Source: SAR324 cluster bacterium
GTDB taxonomy: Bacteria; SAR324; NAC60-12
DNA length: 64,000 nt
NCBI GenBank assembly: GCA_028281495.1
Contig: JANQJU010000017.1
Coordinates: 109,109 to 173,108, forward strand
Direction of reading: 5' to 3'
Of the stretch, positions 43,204 to 53,569 are shown one piece after another (the first letter of the stretch is position 1; each line of letters begins with the position of its first letter). The translations under genes and the position numbers were made by a program. The notes beneath the pieces are model-generated. The model searched no databases, was not told where the DNA came from, and was given only the letters and a program-made list of their open reading frames with translations.

Positions 43204-44226
43204 ATGAAAAAAGATTCTGCTAAAAAAGTGACGATCCACGACATTGCAAGAGAAGTGGGCTGTTCTTCAGCATTGGTGTCCTTTGCCATCAACAACAAAC
43301 CGGGGGTGTCAGAACAACAGCGTCAAAAGATTCTCGAAACAGCGGAGCGCATGGGATGGGTGCGGTCATGGGTAGGATTGGGATTGCGAACAGGGCAAAC
43401 TCAAAATTTGGTCGTTCTGATTCCCAAGGATGGGCTGTACACCAGCATCATGGGCAACAATGGAATATTGGCTCTGATCGACGGTTTGTATGAAGGGTTG
43501 CAGGGTAGTGGATATCGTTTGAGCTTGGTTGTCGAGGACGCAGAGCCTCACCTCATGCTTCCCAAACTGCAAGAGGCCCATCATCCTGATGGGGTGATTT
43601 TCATGCACACTCAACCTCAAGACGACCGGGCTAAATGGCTGTTAGAACATCAAATTCCCTTTGTTAGTTTAGGGCGCACCGAATTGGCCACCAGCCACCC
43701 TTGGCTTGATATCGACAACCGCTACTTTGCAAAAGCTGCGACATCCCATATGTTGCAAGCCGGTCGACGACGCATAGCCCTGTTGGTGCCTCCACGGGAG
43801 TTCACCTACAGCATGCATCGCCTGTTAGGTTATCAGGAGGCATATCGCGAGTTTGGGTTGGAGTCTCCCAATTTGTGGATTCAGCAGCCGTCGGTCATGA
43901 TGGAAGAACACGGTATTGTGCATTTATTCCAAGACGCACTAGCACAAAACCCTGCACCCGATGGATTCATCTGTGGTTTGGAATCCCAAGCCATCTATTG
44001 CCGGAATGCGATCAAAGACCATCTGCTCCGAGGCGGTGGCAACGTGGCCATCGCAGCCTTGGTCACAACTCAGTTTTTGCAACACTTGGCCCCAGAGATT
44101 CAGCTGTGGCATCAAGATCATCAGCATTCAGGCCGTATCATGGCTTCCCTCTTGCTAGAGGCCCTAGCAGGAAAGCCCTATGAAACGTTGAACCACTTGG
44201 TCGTCCCTCAGATGATGCCAAGGTAA
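43204..44226 (+). CDS. LacI/GalR-family transcriptional regulator
   Basis: A 340-residue regulator. The N-terminal HTH reads TIHDIAREVGCSSALVSFAI with hinge helix NNKPGVSEQQRQKIL, followed by a periplasmic-binding-protein-like core (~60-335) with VILIPKDG-type strands. LacI-family proteins usually bind a sugar and repress nearby genes. The two membrane-TPR genes follow at 26 and 15 bp, so they may form one transcript and be under its control, an unusual pairing. I find no clear LacI-type palindrome upstream. Confidence 0.9.
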   Translation: MKKDSAKKVTIHDIAREVGCSSALVSFAINNKPGVSEQQRQKILETAERMGWVRSWVGLGLRTGQTQNLVVLIPKDGLYTSIMGNNGILALIDGLYEGLQGSGYRLSLVVEDAEPHLMLPKLQEAHHPDGVIFMHTQPQDDRAKWLLEHQIPFVSLGRTELATSHPWLDIDNRYFAKAATSHMLQAGRRRIALLVPPREFTYSMHRLLGYQEAYREFGLESPNLWIQQPSVMMEEHGIVHLFQDALAQNPAPDGFICGLESQAIYCRNAIKDHLLRGGGNVAIAALVTTQFLQHLAPEIQLWHQDHQHSGRIMASLLLEALAGKPYETLNHLVVPQMMPR

Positions 44227-44251
44227 CTGAGGGATCTATAAAAAAGCTCTC

Positions 44252-46228
44252 ATGTCCCGTCCTCTCCTCCACCTGTTCGCAGGTAGTCTTCTTCTGCTCC
44301 TCTTCACTGCAATCGTCTATCTACCGGTATTCTCAGCCGATGTGATATTGGATGATGAGAAATTCTACGTGGAAGATCCGGTCATGGAAGCTTCCGATGG
44401 ATTGTTTCGGATTTGGTTTCGTCCACTCGAAAACAATGGAATGTGGCCGTACATCCCAATCACTCGCTCAACGTTTTGGATCGAACGTCAGCTCGTGGGG
44501 TTGGATATTCAGATGTCACATGCCATCAACGTGATGTTGCATGGTCTCATGGCGATTTTATTATGGGGGCTACTGAAGCACTGGGGATGGCAATGGGCTT
44601 GGTGGACTGCGGTTATCTTTGCGCTGCACCCGGTCTACGTGCAATCCGTAGCATGGGTCGCTGAACGTAAAAACATCATGTCCGGCATCTTTTTTCTGCT
44701 CAGCTTGTGGGCCTATCGTCGTTTCACCCAGAAACGGGCAGGCCGTTGGTATTTGCTGACGCTCTTGATGTTCGTTGGCGCGTTATTCAGCAAAACGTCA
44801 ACAATCATGCTACCAATTGTATTTCTCCTATTGCACTGGGGATGGAATGCTAGCTGGAAACGTTCCGATATCCTCTATTTCTTACCTTTTTTTGCCTTAT
44901 CAGGAGGTATGGCTTATTCGCGAGTGTGGTTTGAAGCGAATTCGTTTGGGGCCAATGCCATCCAGTACCCCTATGATTTGGGAGAACGCTTTCTCATCGC
45001 CGGACACGTTCCTTTTTTTTATCTCCAGAAATTCTTCTTTCCATATCCTCTCATCTTCACCTACCCCAAATGGACGATTGATGCCTCCCAACTCAGCCAA
45101 TATCTTCCGTTACTGAGCATTCCCTTGGTACTGGTGATTTTATTGTGGAAAGCTCCGTCATGGGGCAAGGGACTATTGATCGGATTGAGCATATACGGCG
45201 TGCTGTTGTTTCCCGTCTTAGGCCTCTTCAACAACTCTTGGTTTCAATATTCCTTTGTCACGGACCATTGGCTGCATTTGCCTAGTCTGCCACTGCTCGT
45301 CTTGCTGATCCACGGCTTAAGAAAGGGGATGGGGGCTTTATCTCAAAGAATGATTGCCCCCAGTCTAGCTGGAATTGCTGGAGTCTTGGGAATACTCACG
45401 TTTCATCAAACACCGATGTATGAAAACCATCAAACATTGTGGACCCAAACATTGCATCAGAACCCGAACTCATGGGTTGCTCAATACAATTTAGGTACGA
45501 TTTATATGAATCAAAACCGCTTTGAGGAATCGCTGGAACACTTGCAACGTGCTGTTGAACTTTACCCGTTATCGCATTCCGCTTATAACAACCGGGCGAA
45601 AGTGTATATTCATCTGGGAGATTATGAAAAAGCGATTGCGGATTACACCCAAATTTTACGCACCAACCTCAAGGATCCTGTGGTGTACAACAACCGGGGC
45701 ACCGCTTATTTCAATATGGGAAAATTCTGGCTCGCCTTAGCGGACTACGATGTTGCGATCCATTTGGACCCGCAATACGCGCAAGCCTATACTAACCGAG
45801 GCAATGTTTATATGGAGTTACAACAATACGTCCAAGCTTTCGATGACTACACGTTAGCTTTGCAAAATGACCCCAAATCGCATCAGGCGTATAATTATCG
45901 GGGCACCTTGTTTTTAGCGCTCCAACAACCTCAGAAAGCATTGGAAGACTTTCAAATGGCGCTTCATTTGAAGGGAAATTACGCTGAAGCGCATCACAAC
46001 CAAGCGGTCGCTTTGACTGCACAGCAGCGCTATCAAGACGCCTTGAATAGTTACACCCAAGCCATTCATCATGCGCCCCAATTCACACCATCATATGTCT
46101 ATCGTGGATATTTGTGGCTCCAACATTTTCAGCGCCCCCAACAAGCGTGTCAAGACTGGCAACAAGCTTGTACATTGGGCGACTGTCAACACGCTCATAC
46201 GGCACGAATCCAACAACTCTGCCCGTAA
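44252..46228 (+). CDS. TMTC-like membrane protein with TPR domain
   Basis: A 658-residue protein. About ten TM helices occupy ~1-400, followed by seven or so TPR units (~410-650). The early loop holds an acidic pair in ILDDEKFYVEDPV, and a later one holds HPVYVQSVAWVAERKN, the type of motif seen in TMTC/DUF1736 glycosyltransferase-C-fold proteins. Those use dolichyl- or polyprenyl-phosphate sugars to O-mannosylate proteins, so a glycosyltransferase role is possible but not shown. The final Cys pair near the C-terminus resembles that in the next gene. Tandem paralogue of the following gene. Confidence 0.78.
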   Translation: MSRPLLHLFAGSLLLLLFTAIVYLPVFSADVILDDEKFYVEDPVMEASDGLFRIWFRPLENNGMWPYIPITRSTFWIERQLVGLDIQMSHAINVMLHGLMAILLWGLLKHWGWQWAWWTAVIFALHPVYVQSVAWVAERKNIMSGIFFLLSLWAYRRFTQKRAGRWYLLTLLMFVGALFSKTSTIMLPIVFLLLHWGWNASWKRSDILYFLPFFALSGGMAYSRVWFEANSFGANAIQYPYDLGERFLIAGHVPFFYLQKFFFPYPLIFTYPKWTIDASQLSQYLPLLSIPLVLVILLWKAPSWGKGLLIGLSIYGVLLFPVLGLFNNSWFQYSFVTDHWLHLPSLPLLVLLIHGLRKGMGALSQRMIAPSLAGIAGVLGILTFHQTPMYENHQTLWTQTLHQNPNSWVAQYNLGTIYMNQNRFEESLEHLQRAVELYPLSHSAYNNRAKVYIHLGDYEKAIADYTQILRTNLKDPVVYNNRGTAYFNMGKFWLALADYDVAIHLDPQYAQAYTNRGNVYMELQQYVQAFDDYTLALQNDPKSHQAYNYRGTLFLALQQPQKALEDFQMALHLKGNYAEAHHNQAVALTAQQRYQDALNSYTQAIHHAPQFTPSYVYRGYLWLQHFQRPQQACQDWQQACTLGDCQHAHTARIQQLCP

Positions 46229-46243
46229 TTCATACCTATCCTT

Positions 46244-48478
46244 ATGAAATCTTTTCGAACCTTGGGGGGCATCCTCTTCCTGATTTTACTCACAGGCCTC
46301 GTGTATCACCCGGCGATGCAGGCTGATGTGATTCTGGATGACAAGCGCTTTTACGTAGACGATCCCATCATGGTGAAAGCTGATGGCTTGTTTCGTATTT
46401 GGTTTCACCCTCTCGAAAATAACGACATGTGGCCTTACATTCCGATCACCCGGAGCACTTTCTGGATAGAAAGGCAATTGTTTGGCCTCAACCTTTCCAT
46501 TTCTCATCTCATTAATATCGTGCTGCATAGCGTGACAGCTATTCTCTTGTGGCTTCTATTGAAACCGTGGGTGGCGCGAAGCGCATGGTGGGTTGCGGTG
46601 CTGTTCGCTGTGCATCCAGTGTACGTTCAATCGGTGGCATGGATTTCCGAACGGAAAAACATGGTGTCGGGATTGTTTTTTGTACTCGCTTTGTGGGGGT
46701 ACTTGAAATTCTTGGACACATCACGAAGTCCAGGAAACCCTGAAAAAACAAATAGGAGGAATGCGTCGATAGGCTGGTATGTGCTCACCTTCTCCTTATT
46801 TGGAGGCGCTTTGTTGAGCAAAACTTCCACCATCATGCTGCCTGTGGTGTTCCTCTTGTGCCATTGGTGGATGCAGAAACCATGGAAACGCTCCGACATC
46901 AGCGCATTACTGCCATTTTTCGGATTGTCCGGACTCGCAGCGTATTCACGGGTGTGGTTTGAAATCCATTCTTTTGGAGCAAATGAAGTCCAGTTTCCTT
47001 TCACAGTAGTAGAACGTTTGATCATCGCAGGTCATGTGCCTTTTTTTTACATCCAAAAATTGGCATTTCCTTACCCTTTGGTTTTCAATTATCCCAAGTG
47101 GAGTATCGATACCACCACCTTTTCCATGTTCTTGCCTGTGCTGAGCATCATAGGTCTCTTAGGCATCGCGTTGTGGAAATACAGAACGTGGGGACGCCCG
47201 TTATTTTTAGGACTGGGTGCTTATGGAGTGTTGTTATTTCCTGTGTTGGGATTCTTCAACAATTCGTGGTTTCAGTATTCGTTTGTCACGGACCATTGGG
47301 TGCATCTTCCCAGCATCCCCCTTTTGTTGCTTGCTGTGGAAGGAGGGCATCGGGCAATAGGATTTTTGAAGGTTTCGGTACACATCAAAAACAAAATCAG
47401 GATCGCTAGTTTTGGAGCATTTGCGTTGGTGTGGGGCGGGCTGACATTTCAACAGACGCTGATCTATCAAAACCATGAAACGTTATGGAAAGCGACCTTA
47501 GTTCACAATCCACAATCTTGGTTATCCCATTACAACTTGGGCACCATTTTTCTGGAGCAAAAGAAATATCAACAGGCATTAAAACATATGGATGAGGCCG
47601 TAGAGTTATACCCAGTGCTGGCACAAGCATATAACAACCGGGGTATCCTCTACAGTCACTTGGGGGAATATGAAAAGGCCATTGAAGACTACAGCGAGAT
47701 TTTGCGTCGCGACCCCGATGACGTTCCTGTTTATAACAATCGAGGCACAGCTTATTTTAAGCTGAAACAATACGAACAGGCCCTTGTCGATTACGACACG
47801 GCCATTCAATTACAACCACACTATCCCGAAGCCTATAACAATCGAGCCAACGTCCATGCTGAATTGGAACAATACGACCAAGCACTGCAAGACTATCAGC
47901 AGGCCCTTCAACAAAACCCACAATATGCCGAAGCCTATAATCACCGAGGCACGGTTTATTTGACTTTGCAGCAATATGAATCGGCCTTACAGGACTTTCG
48001 ACGTGCTTGGGAGCTGCGACCAGACTATGCGGAAGCCTACCACAATCAAGCCGTCACTTTGGGAGAACTTCAGCAATTCGAAGCGGCACTTAAGAGTTAC
48101 AGCCAAGCCCTTCGGATCGACCCCGGTTTTGTCAAAGCTTACCGATACCGTGGCGTCCTGTATTCCCGGTTGCAACGTTATCAAGCTGGAATTGCCGATT
48201 TCAATAAAGCGTTGCAGTTGGATCCAGAATCGGCACAAACCCATTACTATCGAGGGTTGAATTACATGGCCCTACAGGCCTACGATTTGGCGTTGCAAGA
48301 CTACACCGCAGCGATTCGTTTGGAACCCGACTCAGCCCCCGCCTATCGTAATCGTGGATTGTTGTACTGGCAGCACTTTCAACGTCCAGATTTGACCTGC
48401 CGGGATTGGCAGAAAGCGTGTGAACTGGGTGATTGTCAAAACTATCAACTGGCCCAACAATCGGGCGATTGCCCGTGA
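46244..48478 (+). CDS. TMTC-like membrane protein with TPR domain (tandem paralogue)
   Basis: A 744-residue paralogue of the preceding protein, with the same motifs (ILDDKRFYVDDPIM, HPVYVQSVAWISERKN, YSFVTDHWVHLPS). The TM part is about the same length with a short basic insert (~163-180, RSPGNPEKTNRRN), and the TPR part is longer, with about ten units. The gene lies 15 bp after its paralogue, showing a local duplication followed by TPR expansion. Both probably sit in the inner membrane with TPRs in the periplasm; if they are GT-C enzymes, the TPR region would present acceptors. Confidence 0.78.
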   Translation: MKSFRTLGGILFLILLTGLVYHPAMQADVILDDKRFYVDDPIMVKADGLFRIWFHPLENNDMWPYIPITRSTFWIERQLFGLNLSISHLINIVLHSVTAILLWLLLKPWVARSAWWVAVLFAVHPVYVQSVAWISERKNMVSGLFFVLALWGYLKFLDTSRSPGNPEKTNRRNASIGWYVLTFSLFGGALLSKTSTIMLPVVFLLCHWWMQKPWKRSDISALLPFFGLSGLAAYSRVWFEIHSFGANEVQFPFTVVERLIIAGHVPFFYIQKLAFPYPLVFNYPKWSIDTTTFSMFLPVLSIIGLLGIALWKYRTWGRPLFLGLGAYGVLLFPVLGFFNNSWFQYSFVTDHWVHLPSIPLLLLAVEGGHRAIGFLKVSVHIKNKIRIASFGAFALVWGGLTFQQTLIYQNHETLWKATLVHNPQSWLSHYNLGTIFLEQKKYQQALKHMDEAVELYPVLAQAYNNRGILYSHLGEYEKAIEDYSEILRRDPDDVPVYNNRGTAYFKLKQYEQALVDYDTAIQLQPHYPEAYNNRANVHAELEQYDQALQDYQQALQQNPQYAEAYNHRGTVYLTLQQYESALQDFRRAWELRPDYAEAYHNQAVTLGELQQFEAALKSYSQALRIDPGFVKAYRYRGVLYSRLQRYQAGIADFNKALQLDPESAQTHYYRGLNYMALQAYDLALQDYTAAIRLEPDSAPAYRNRGLLYWQHFQRPDLTCRDWQKACELGDCQNYQLAQQSGDCP

Positions 48479-48583
48479 CTTCTATCCATTCGAGCTTCCT
48501 GAGATTGTTTTGACTTTGAAGCCTTTTCAAACGAAATTGATGCACCTTTATTTTTCAAAACAATAACTTTCTAAAATAATTTA

Positions 48584-50779
48584 ATGAGTACCCGTATGAA
48601 TATCTTAAGAATGTCTTTATCAATTTTGAAAAAACTCCAATCCAACCTTTTAAAGACTGGATGCCTTCTATTATTCATCAGCTTCGGTTTGGTAGGAACT
48701 GCCCACTCTCAAAACCAGAGTTTCACCCTCGTTTTGCTTCCTGACACGGAAAATTACATCACCCAATTTCCCGACACCTTTTATGCCCAAACGCGGTGGA
48801 TTGCAAAAAATGCCAAAGCACAAAACATTAAATATGTTTTGCATCTTGGAGACCTGGTTAAAAACAACACGGAATTCGAATGGGATGTGGCTCGAAACGC
48901 TTTTCAATTCTTAGAAGGTAAGGTGCCTTATGCTTTGGCGACTGGCAGCCGTGACATGACCATGGATCCTCAAATCAGTAGGGACAGCCTATTCAGTAAA
49001 TATTTTCCAGTTGCAGAATTCAAAGCTTGGCCGACATTTGGTGGCGTTTACGACAAATCTCCAGACGATGCCCGGAATATATACCATCTCTTTGAGGCTG
49101 CTGGTCGCAAATGGATGATCTTGGTTCTCGAATATGCCCCTCGTGACGACGCCGTCCGTTGGGCCAACGAGGTTGTGTCTCAACACTCCGATCATTCTGT
49201 GATCGTACTCACTCACACCTACTTGAATAGCTTAGGAAAACATTACACTTCGAGCAATTCCCCTTACCAACCGCTCGGCGGAGACAACAATGGGAAACAG
49301 TTGTGGGATAAATTGGTTTCACAACATGCCAACATCGTATTGGTCCTGAGCGGGGAGCATGGCCCACCGGCCCAACGTCTGACCAGCACCGGGACCAAAG
49401 GCAATCAGGTTCAACAATTGATGATGAGCTATCAATCCCTTCCCCGAGGCGGACAGGGGTGGATGCGAATGATGCATTTTTTAGAGGATGGCAAAACGGT
49501 TGAGATCCAGGATTACTCTCCAACACAGGATACGTTGAATCCACGTCCAGACAGCCAGTTTGTGATGAAGCTGTTCCATGCGAATGACCCTCCCCAACCC
49601 AATGCCTTTTTAAGTGTCTTCCAGCAGCAAGCGGAACAAGGCGATCCCAATGCTCAATACAGAATGGGTGAATTCTATGAGCTAGGATATGAAATCGAGC
49701 AGGACATCGAAAAAGCGGTCGAATGGTATGAAAAGGCCGTACAACAAGGCCATGCCCAAGCCAGAGATGCGTGGATCGGAGCCTTGCTGAACTTAGGGTA
49801 TATCTATGAAGTGGGATACGGTCGTCCCCAAGACCTCGAAGCGTCTGCTAAATGGTATAGTCAGGCGTCAGCACAGGGTCATCCAGAAGCTCAAAAAATG
49901 TTCCTCAGGATCGCAGTCAGTCTAGGGTCCTTGTACGAAAACGGATACCAAAGTGAACGTTATATCAATCAGGGAGTGGAGGTAGACTACAAAAAATCGG
50001 TACAATGGTATCGGGAAGCGGCCGAATGGGGAGATATCAGAGCGATGAAGCAGATCGCAGCATTGTACACGCGAAAAGACGGAAGCATTTTCGATTTGCA
50101 AGAAGCCGCCAAGTGGTACCAAAAAGCGGCTGACATTGGAGATCTACAAGCTCAAGTTCAGATGGGACATTTTCACTTGATGGGATATGGCGTACAGAAA
50201 GACCCAGAACAAGCTGCCAAGATTTATCAGGCAGCCGCAAACCGAGGCAGTACCGTGGCTCAAAGCAATTTGGCCCTCATGTATTATGAAGGCCACGGGA
50301 TTCGAAAAGATCTGGCCAAGGCAATTGAATGGTACCGTAAGGCGGCGGATCAAGGAGATACCAAAGCGCAAACCAATCTGGGCAGTATCTATGAAAATGG
50401 CGAAGGAACGGATCAAGACTATGAAGAAGCTGTGAAATGGTATCGTAAGGCAGCACTGGGAGGTGAACCCAATGCCCAAACCAATTTAGGAAATATGTAT
50501 TTGCTTGGTCATGGGGTGAAGCAAGATTACCAACGCGCTTTACGCTGGTATCGGGAAGCTGCCAATCAAGGCCATCCCAAAGCCCAATTCAACATGGGGA
50601 ACCTTTACCGTTTCGGCTCGGGTGTAGCACCCGACATGGAAATTGCACTGAAATGGTATCAACGAGCCGCCCAGCAAGGTCATGCGCGGGCTAAAGTATC
50701 CTATAACGAGGTTCAAAATATTCTCAAAGATCAGAGTGCTGACAGTTATTTTCAAAAGGCACGTCAAGCTGGAGAATAA
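48584..50779 (+). CDS. exported calcineurin-like phosphoesterase with Sel1 repeats
   Basis: A 731-residue protein. An N-terminal signal sequence (~15-43, ending TAHSQ) precedes a metallophosphoesterase-fold domain (~45-345) with LLPDTENY, LHLGDLVKNN, VIVLTHTYLNS and VLSGEHGP. The motif normally GNHD reads GSRDM here, so metal site 2 is altered. From ~360, about nine Sel1 repeats follow (AQYRMGEFYELGYEIEQDIE, AQTNLGSIYENGEGTDQDYE and others), typical protein-interaction superhelices. The start is uncertain: ATG 48584, 48596 or 48611, none with a strong ribosome site. Secreted enzyme or scaffold. Confidence 0.82.
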   Translation: MSTRMNILRMSLSILKKLQSNLLKTGCLLLFISFGLVGTAHSQNQSFTLVLLPDTENYITQFPDTFYAQTRWIAKNAKAQNIKYVLHLGDLVKNNTEFEWDVARNAFQFLEGKVPYALATGSRDMTMDPQISRDSLFSKYFPVAEFKAWPTFGGVYDKSPDDARNIYHLFEAAGRKWMILVLEYAPRDDAVRWANEVVSQHSDHSVIVLTHTYLNSLGKHYTSSNSPYQPLGGDNNGKQLWDKLVSQHANIVLVLSGEHGPPAQRLTSTGTKGNQVQQLMMSYQSLPRGGQGWMRMMHFLEDGKTVEIQDYSPTQDTLNPRPDSQFVMKLFHANDPPQPNAFLSVFQQQAEQGDPNAQYRMGEFYELGYEIEQDIEKAVEWYEKAVQQGHAQARDAWIGALLNLGYIYEVGYGRPQDLEASAKWYSQASAQGHPEAQKMFLRIAVSLGSLYENGYQSERYINQGVEVDYKKSVQWYREAAEWGDIRAMKQIAALYTRKDGSIFDLQEAAKWYQKAADIGDLQAQVQMGHFHLMGYGVQKDPEQAAKIYQAAANRGSTVAQSNLALMYYEGHGIRKDLAKAIEWYRKAADQGDTKAQTNLGSIYENGEGTDQDYEEAVKWYRKAALGGEPNAQTNLGNMYLLGHGVKQDYQRALRWYREAANQGHPKAQFNMGNLYRFGSGVAPDMEIALKWYQRAAQQGHARAKVSYNEVQNILKDQSADSYFQKARQAGE

Positions 50780-50818
50780 TCTCATCTCAACACAATCCGT
50801 GGAGCAATAAGGAATCAT

Positions 50819-51991
50819 ATGGAGCAAGTCAACTCAGTGCCATTACTCGATCTCAAAGCGCAATTGGTAGGACTACGTGAAGAAATCGCTCAAGCCGTTT
50901 TAGAGGTGGTCGATTCCACCCAGTACATCATGGGGCCAAAAATACAGGCTTTAGAAGATCAAGTGGCCTCCTATACGGGAGCGGCCTATGCCATTGGTGT
51001 TTCTTCTGGAACCGATGCCTTGTTGTTGTCTTTGATGGGCCTAGATATCGGGCCAGGTGATTCAGTGATCACCACTGATTTTTCCTTCTTTGCAACGGCA
51101 GGGGTGATCGCACGGCTTCATGCCAAGCCCATCTTTGTGGATATCGATCCGGTCACGTTTAATATGGATCCTCCCGCTTTGCTCCACTGTTTAGAATCCA
51201 TGCCGGTTTCCGAACGTCAAACCGTAAAAGCCATCATGCCTGTTCATTTGTATGGGCAGAGTGCCGACCTGACACCTCTGCTGGACATCGCAGCCCAATA
51301 TCGCATCCCCGTGATTGAAGATGCTGCACAAGCCATTGGAACTGAATATTTCCCCCCCGAAGGCCCTCAACGTGTAGGAACGATGGGGGATATAGGATGT
51401 TTCTCTTTCTTTCCTAGTAAAAACTTAGGTGGCATTGGTGATGGAGGAATGATCGTGACCCAGAATTCGGAGTTAGCACAGAAACTTCGACTGCTTCGGG
51501 TTCATGGCGCTGCCAGTGAGTACACTCATGAAATCATCGGAGGCAATTTTCGTCTGGACCCCATTCAGGCTGCTGTGCTTTCAGTGAAGCTACCTTATCT
51601 GGATCAATGGCATCAGGCTCGCCAGCGGAATGCCAATCGCTACACCGCCCTGTTCCAGCAAAAAAATGTTCCAGAAGTCAAAACGCCTGTTGCCGTTTAT
51701 GCGGACCAAGGCCTCGCGCACTATCATATTTACAATCAATATATGATTCGAGTCTCTCAGCGATCCGAACTGCAAGCGTTTCTTAAAGAACGTCAAATTG
51801 CCACCAAGGTGTATTACCCCGTTCCGTTTCATCAACAACAATGTTTTCGCCACTTGGGTTACCGTGACGGAGCATTTCCTGAATCCGAAAAAGCGGCTCA
51901 AGAAGTCCTTGCCCTGCCTATCTATCCGGAACTGACCGAGGCCATGCAAACCTATGTAGTCGAAGCCATTGCTGATTTTTATCGAAACTAA
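50819..51991 (+). CDS. DegT/DnrJ/EryC1-family sugar aminotransferase
   Basis: A 390-residue PLP-dependent enzyme; AAGGA lies before the ATG. Motifs are VSSGTDALLLSL, DFSFFATA, VIEDAAQAIG and FFPSKNLGGIGDGG with the PLP-binding Lys ~201. The family transaminates nucleotide-linked ketosugars in lipopolysaccharide, capsule or glycan synthesis. No nucleotide-sugar dehydratase or glycosyltransferase operon is nearby, so the sugar cannot be named. It may serve a glycan shared with the TMTC-like proteins (inference). Confidence 0.93.
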   Translation: MEQVNSVPLLDLKAQLVGLREEIAQAVLEVVDSTQYIMGPKIQALEDQVASYTGAAYAIGVSSGTDALLLSLMGLDIGPGDSVITTDFSFFATAGVIARLHAKPIFVDIDPVTFNMDPPALLHCLESMPVSERQTVKAIMPVHLYGQSADLTPLLDIAAQYRIPVIEDAAQAIGTEYFPPEGPQRVGTMGDIGCFSFFPSKNLGGIGDGGMIVTQNSELAQKLRLLRVHGAASEYTHEIIGGNFRLDPIQAAVLSVKLPYLDQWHQARQRNANRYTALFQQKNVPEVKTPVAVYADQGLAHYHIYNQYMIRVSQRSELQAFLKERQIATKVYYPVPFHQQQCFRHLGYRDGAFPESEKAAQEVLALPIYPELTEAMQTYVVEAIADFYRN

Positions 51992-52068
51992 AGAACTCCC
52001 AGTTCAACAATTGGGATTATCTTTGGATGGAACTCACTTTTCATTCCTGAACAAGAGAGGGGGAGGCT

Positions 52069-53559
52069 ATGAAAGTTTTTGGCAATTCCACAGCACCGGG
52101 CATGTACTCTCAACCGATGAGTCTGTTGACCGACCTGTATCAGCTGACAATGGCCTATGGGTATTGGAAAGTGGGAACAATGCAAAAGGAAAGTGTCTTC
52201 CATTTGTACTTCCGCAAATCCCCCTTCCAAGGCGGGTACACAATCGCTTGTGGACTAGCTCAGGTCATAGAATTCATAGAAAACTTCGGATTCCATGATT
52301 CAGACATTGCCTACTTAGCCACTCTACAAGGCAACGACAGCCGTCCTCTGTTTGAAAAAGGGTTCCTTCAATATCTTCGGGACATGCAGTTTGAATGCGA
52401 TGTGGATGCGGTTCCAGAAGGCACTGTGGTCTTCCCACACGAACCAATGATTCGAGTGCAAGGACCGATTGTGCAATGCCAAATTATAGAAACGGCACTC
52501 CTCAACCTCATCAACTTTCCTACCTTAGTCGCAACCAAAGCCGCTAGAATTTGTAGCGCCGCAGAAGGACAACCCGTATTGGAGTTTGGATTGCGCCGTG
52601 CACAAGGTTTGGATGGTGCGTTGACGGCCAGTCGGGCCGCTTACGTTGGAGGATGCTCCGCCACTTCTAATGTGCTTGCCGGGAAAATGTTTGGTATCCC
52701 AGTTCGTGGCACGTTGGCTCATAGCTGGATCATGGCTTTTCCTTCGGAGCGAGAAGCCTTTCAATCTTACGCTAACGTATTGCCCAACAACTGCATTTTT
52801 CTGGTGGATACCTACGACACTTTAGAAGGTGTGAAAAAAGCTGTTGAAGTAGGCCGCTGGTTGCATCAACACGGGCATGAATTCAGTGGTGTTCGTTTGG
52901 ATTCAGGAGATTTGGCCTATCTGAGCGTAGAGGCTCGAAAAATATTAGATGAAGGCGGATTTCCTGAAACAAAAATCGTGGCAAGCAATGATTTGGATGA
53001 AACCATTATTGAAAGTTTGAAGACTCAGAATGCCGCAATCGATATGTGGGGTGTGGGCACCAAATTGGTAACGGCCTACGATCAACCCGCATTGAATGGT
53101 GTGTATAAATTGGGAGCGTTACGCAGTCACGGTCAACCCTGGGAATACAAAATCAAGATTTCCGAACAAGCTGTTAAAGTCACCACACCGGGAATCCACC
53201 AGATCCGACGGTATTCCACACCGCAAGAAAACATTGCTGATGTGATCCATGATGTGGATACCGACCTTTCTAAGGGCTGTGTGATGGTGGACCCTTTTGA
53301 CATGACCCGCCAGCGACATTTCTCCAATCGCATGACCTATAAAGAAATCCTCGTTCCAATTTTTCGCAAGGGTCAGCGGGTTTACACTTCTCCGCCCCTT
53401 CCACAAATTCAGGCCTATGCGCAAAATGAGCTCCGTCGATTTCATCCTGGTATTCGACGTTTTGTAAACCCTCATCAATACCCGGTGGGCATGGAAAAAT
53501 CCTTGTATGATCTGAAAACCCTTCTCACTTTAAAAGCTCGTGAAGAACCCCACGCCTAA
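52069..53559 (+). CDS. pncB: nicotinate phosphoribosyltransferase
   Basis: A 496-residue enzyme that makes nicotinate mononucleotide from nicotinate, PRPP and ATP, the first step of the Preiss-Handler NAD route. GGGAGG lies ahead of the ATG. Recognisable blocks are SLLTDLYQLTMAYGYWK at the N-terminus, LEFGLRRAQGLDGAL, GTLAHSWIMAF (with the phospho-His candidate) and VRLDSGDLAYLS. Length is in the range of the longer NAPRT form. pncA follows after 10 bp, giving a two-step nicotinamide salvage operon. Confidence 0.95.
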   Translation: MKVFGNSTAPGMYSQPMSLLTDLYQLTMAYGYWKVGTMQKESVFHLYFRKSPFQGGYTIACGLAQVIEFIENFGFHDSDIAYLATLQGNDSRPLFEKGFLQYLRDMQFECDVDAVPEGTVVFPHEPMIRVQGPIVQCQIIETALLNLINFPTLVATKAARICSAAEGQPVLEFGLRRAQGLDGALTASRAAYVGGCSATSNVLAGKMFGIPVRGTLAHSWIMAFPSEREAFQSYANVLPNNCIFLVDTYDTLEGVKKAVEVGRWLHQHGHEFSGVRLDSGDLAYLSVEARKILDEGGFPETKIVASNDLDETIIESLKTQNAAIDMWGVGTKLVTAYDQPALNGVYKLGALRSHGQPWEYKIKISEQAVKVTTPGIHQIRRYSTPQENIADVIHDVDTDLSKGCVMVDPFDMTRQRHFSNRMTYKEILVPIFRKGQRVYTSPPLPQIQAYAQNELRRFHPGIRRFVNPHQYPVGMEKSLYDLKTLLTLKAREEPHA

Positions 53560-53569
53560 GGAGGTAATT

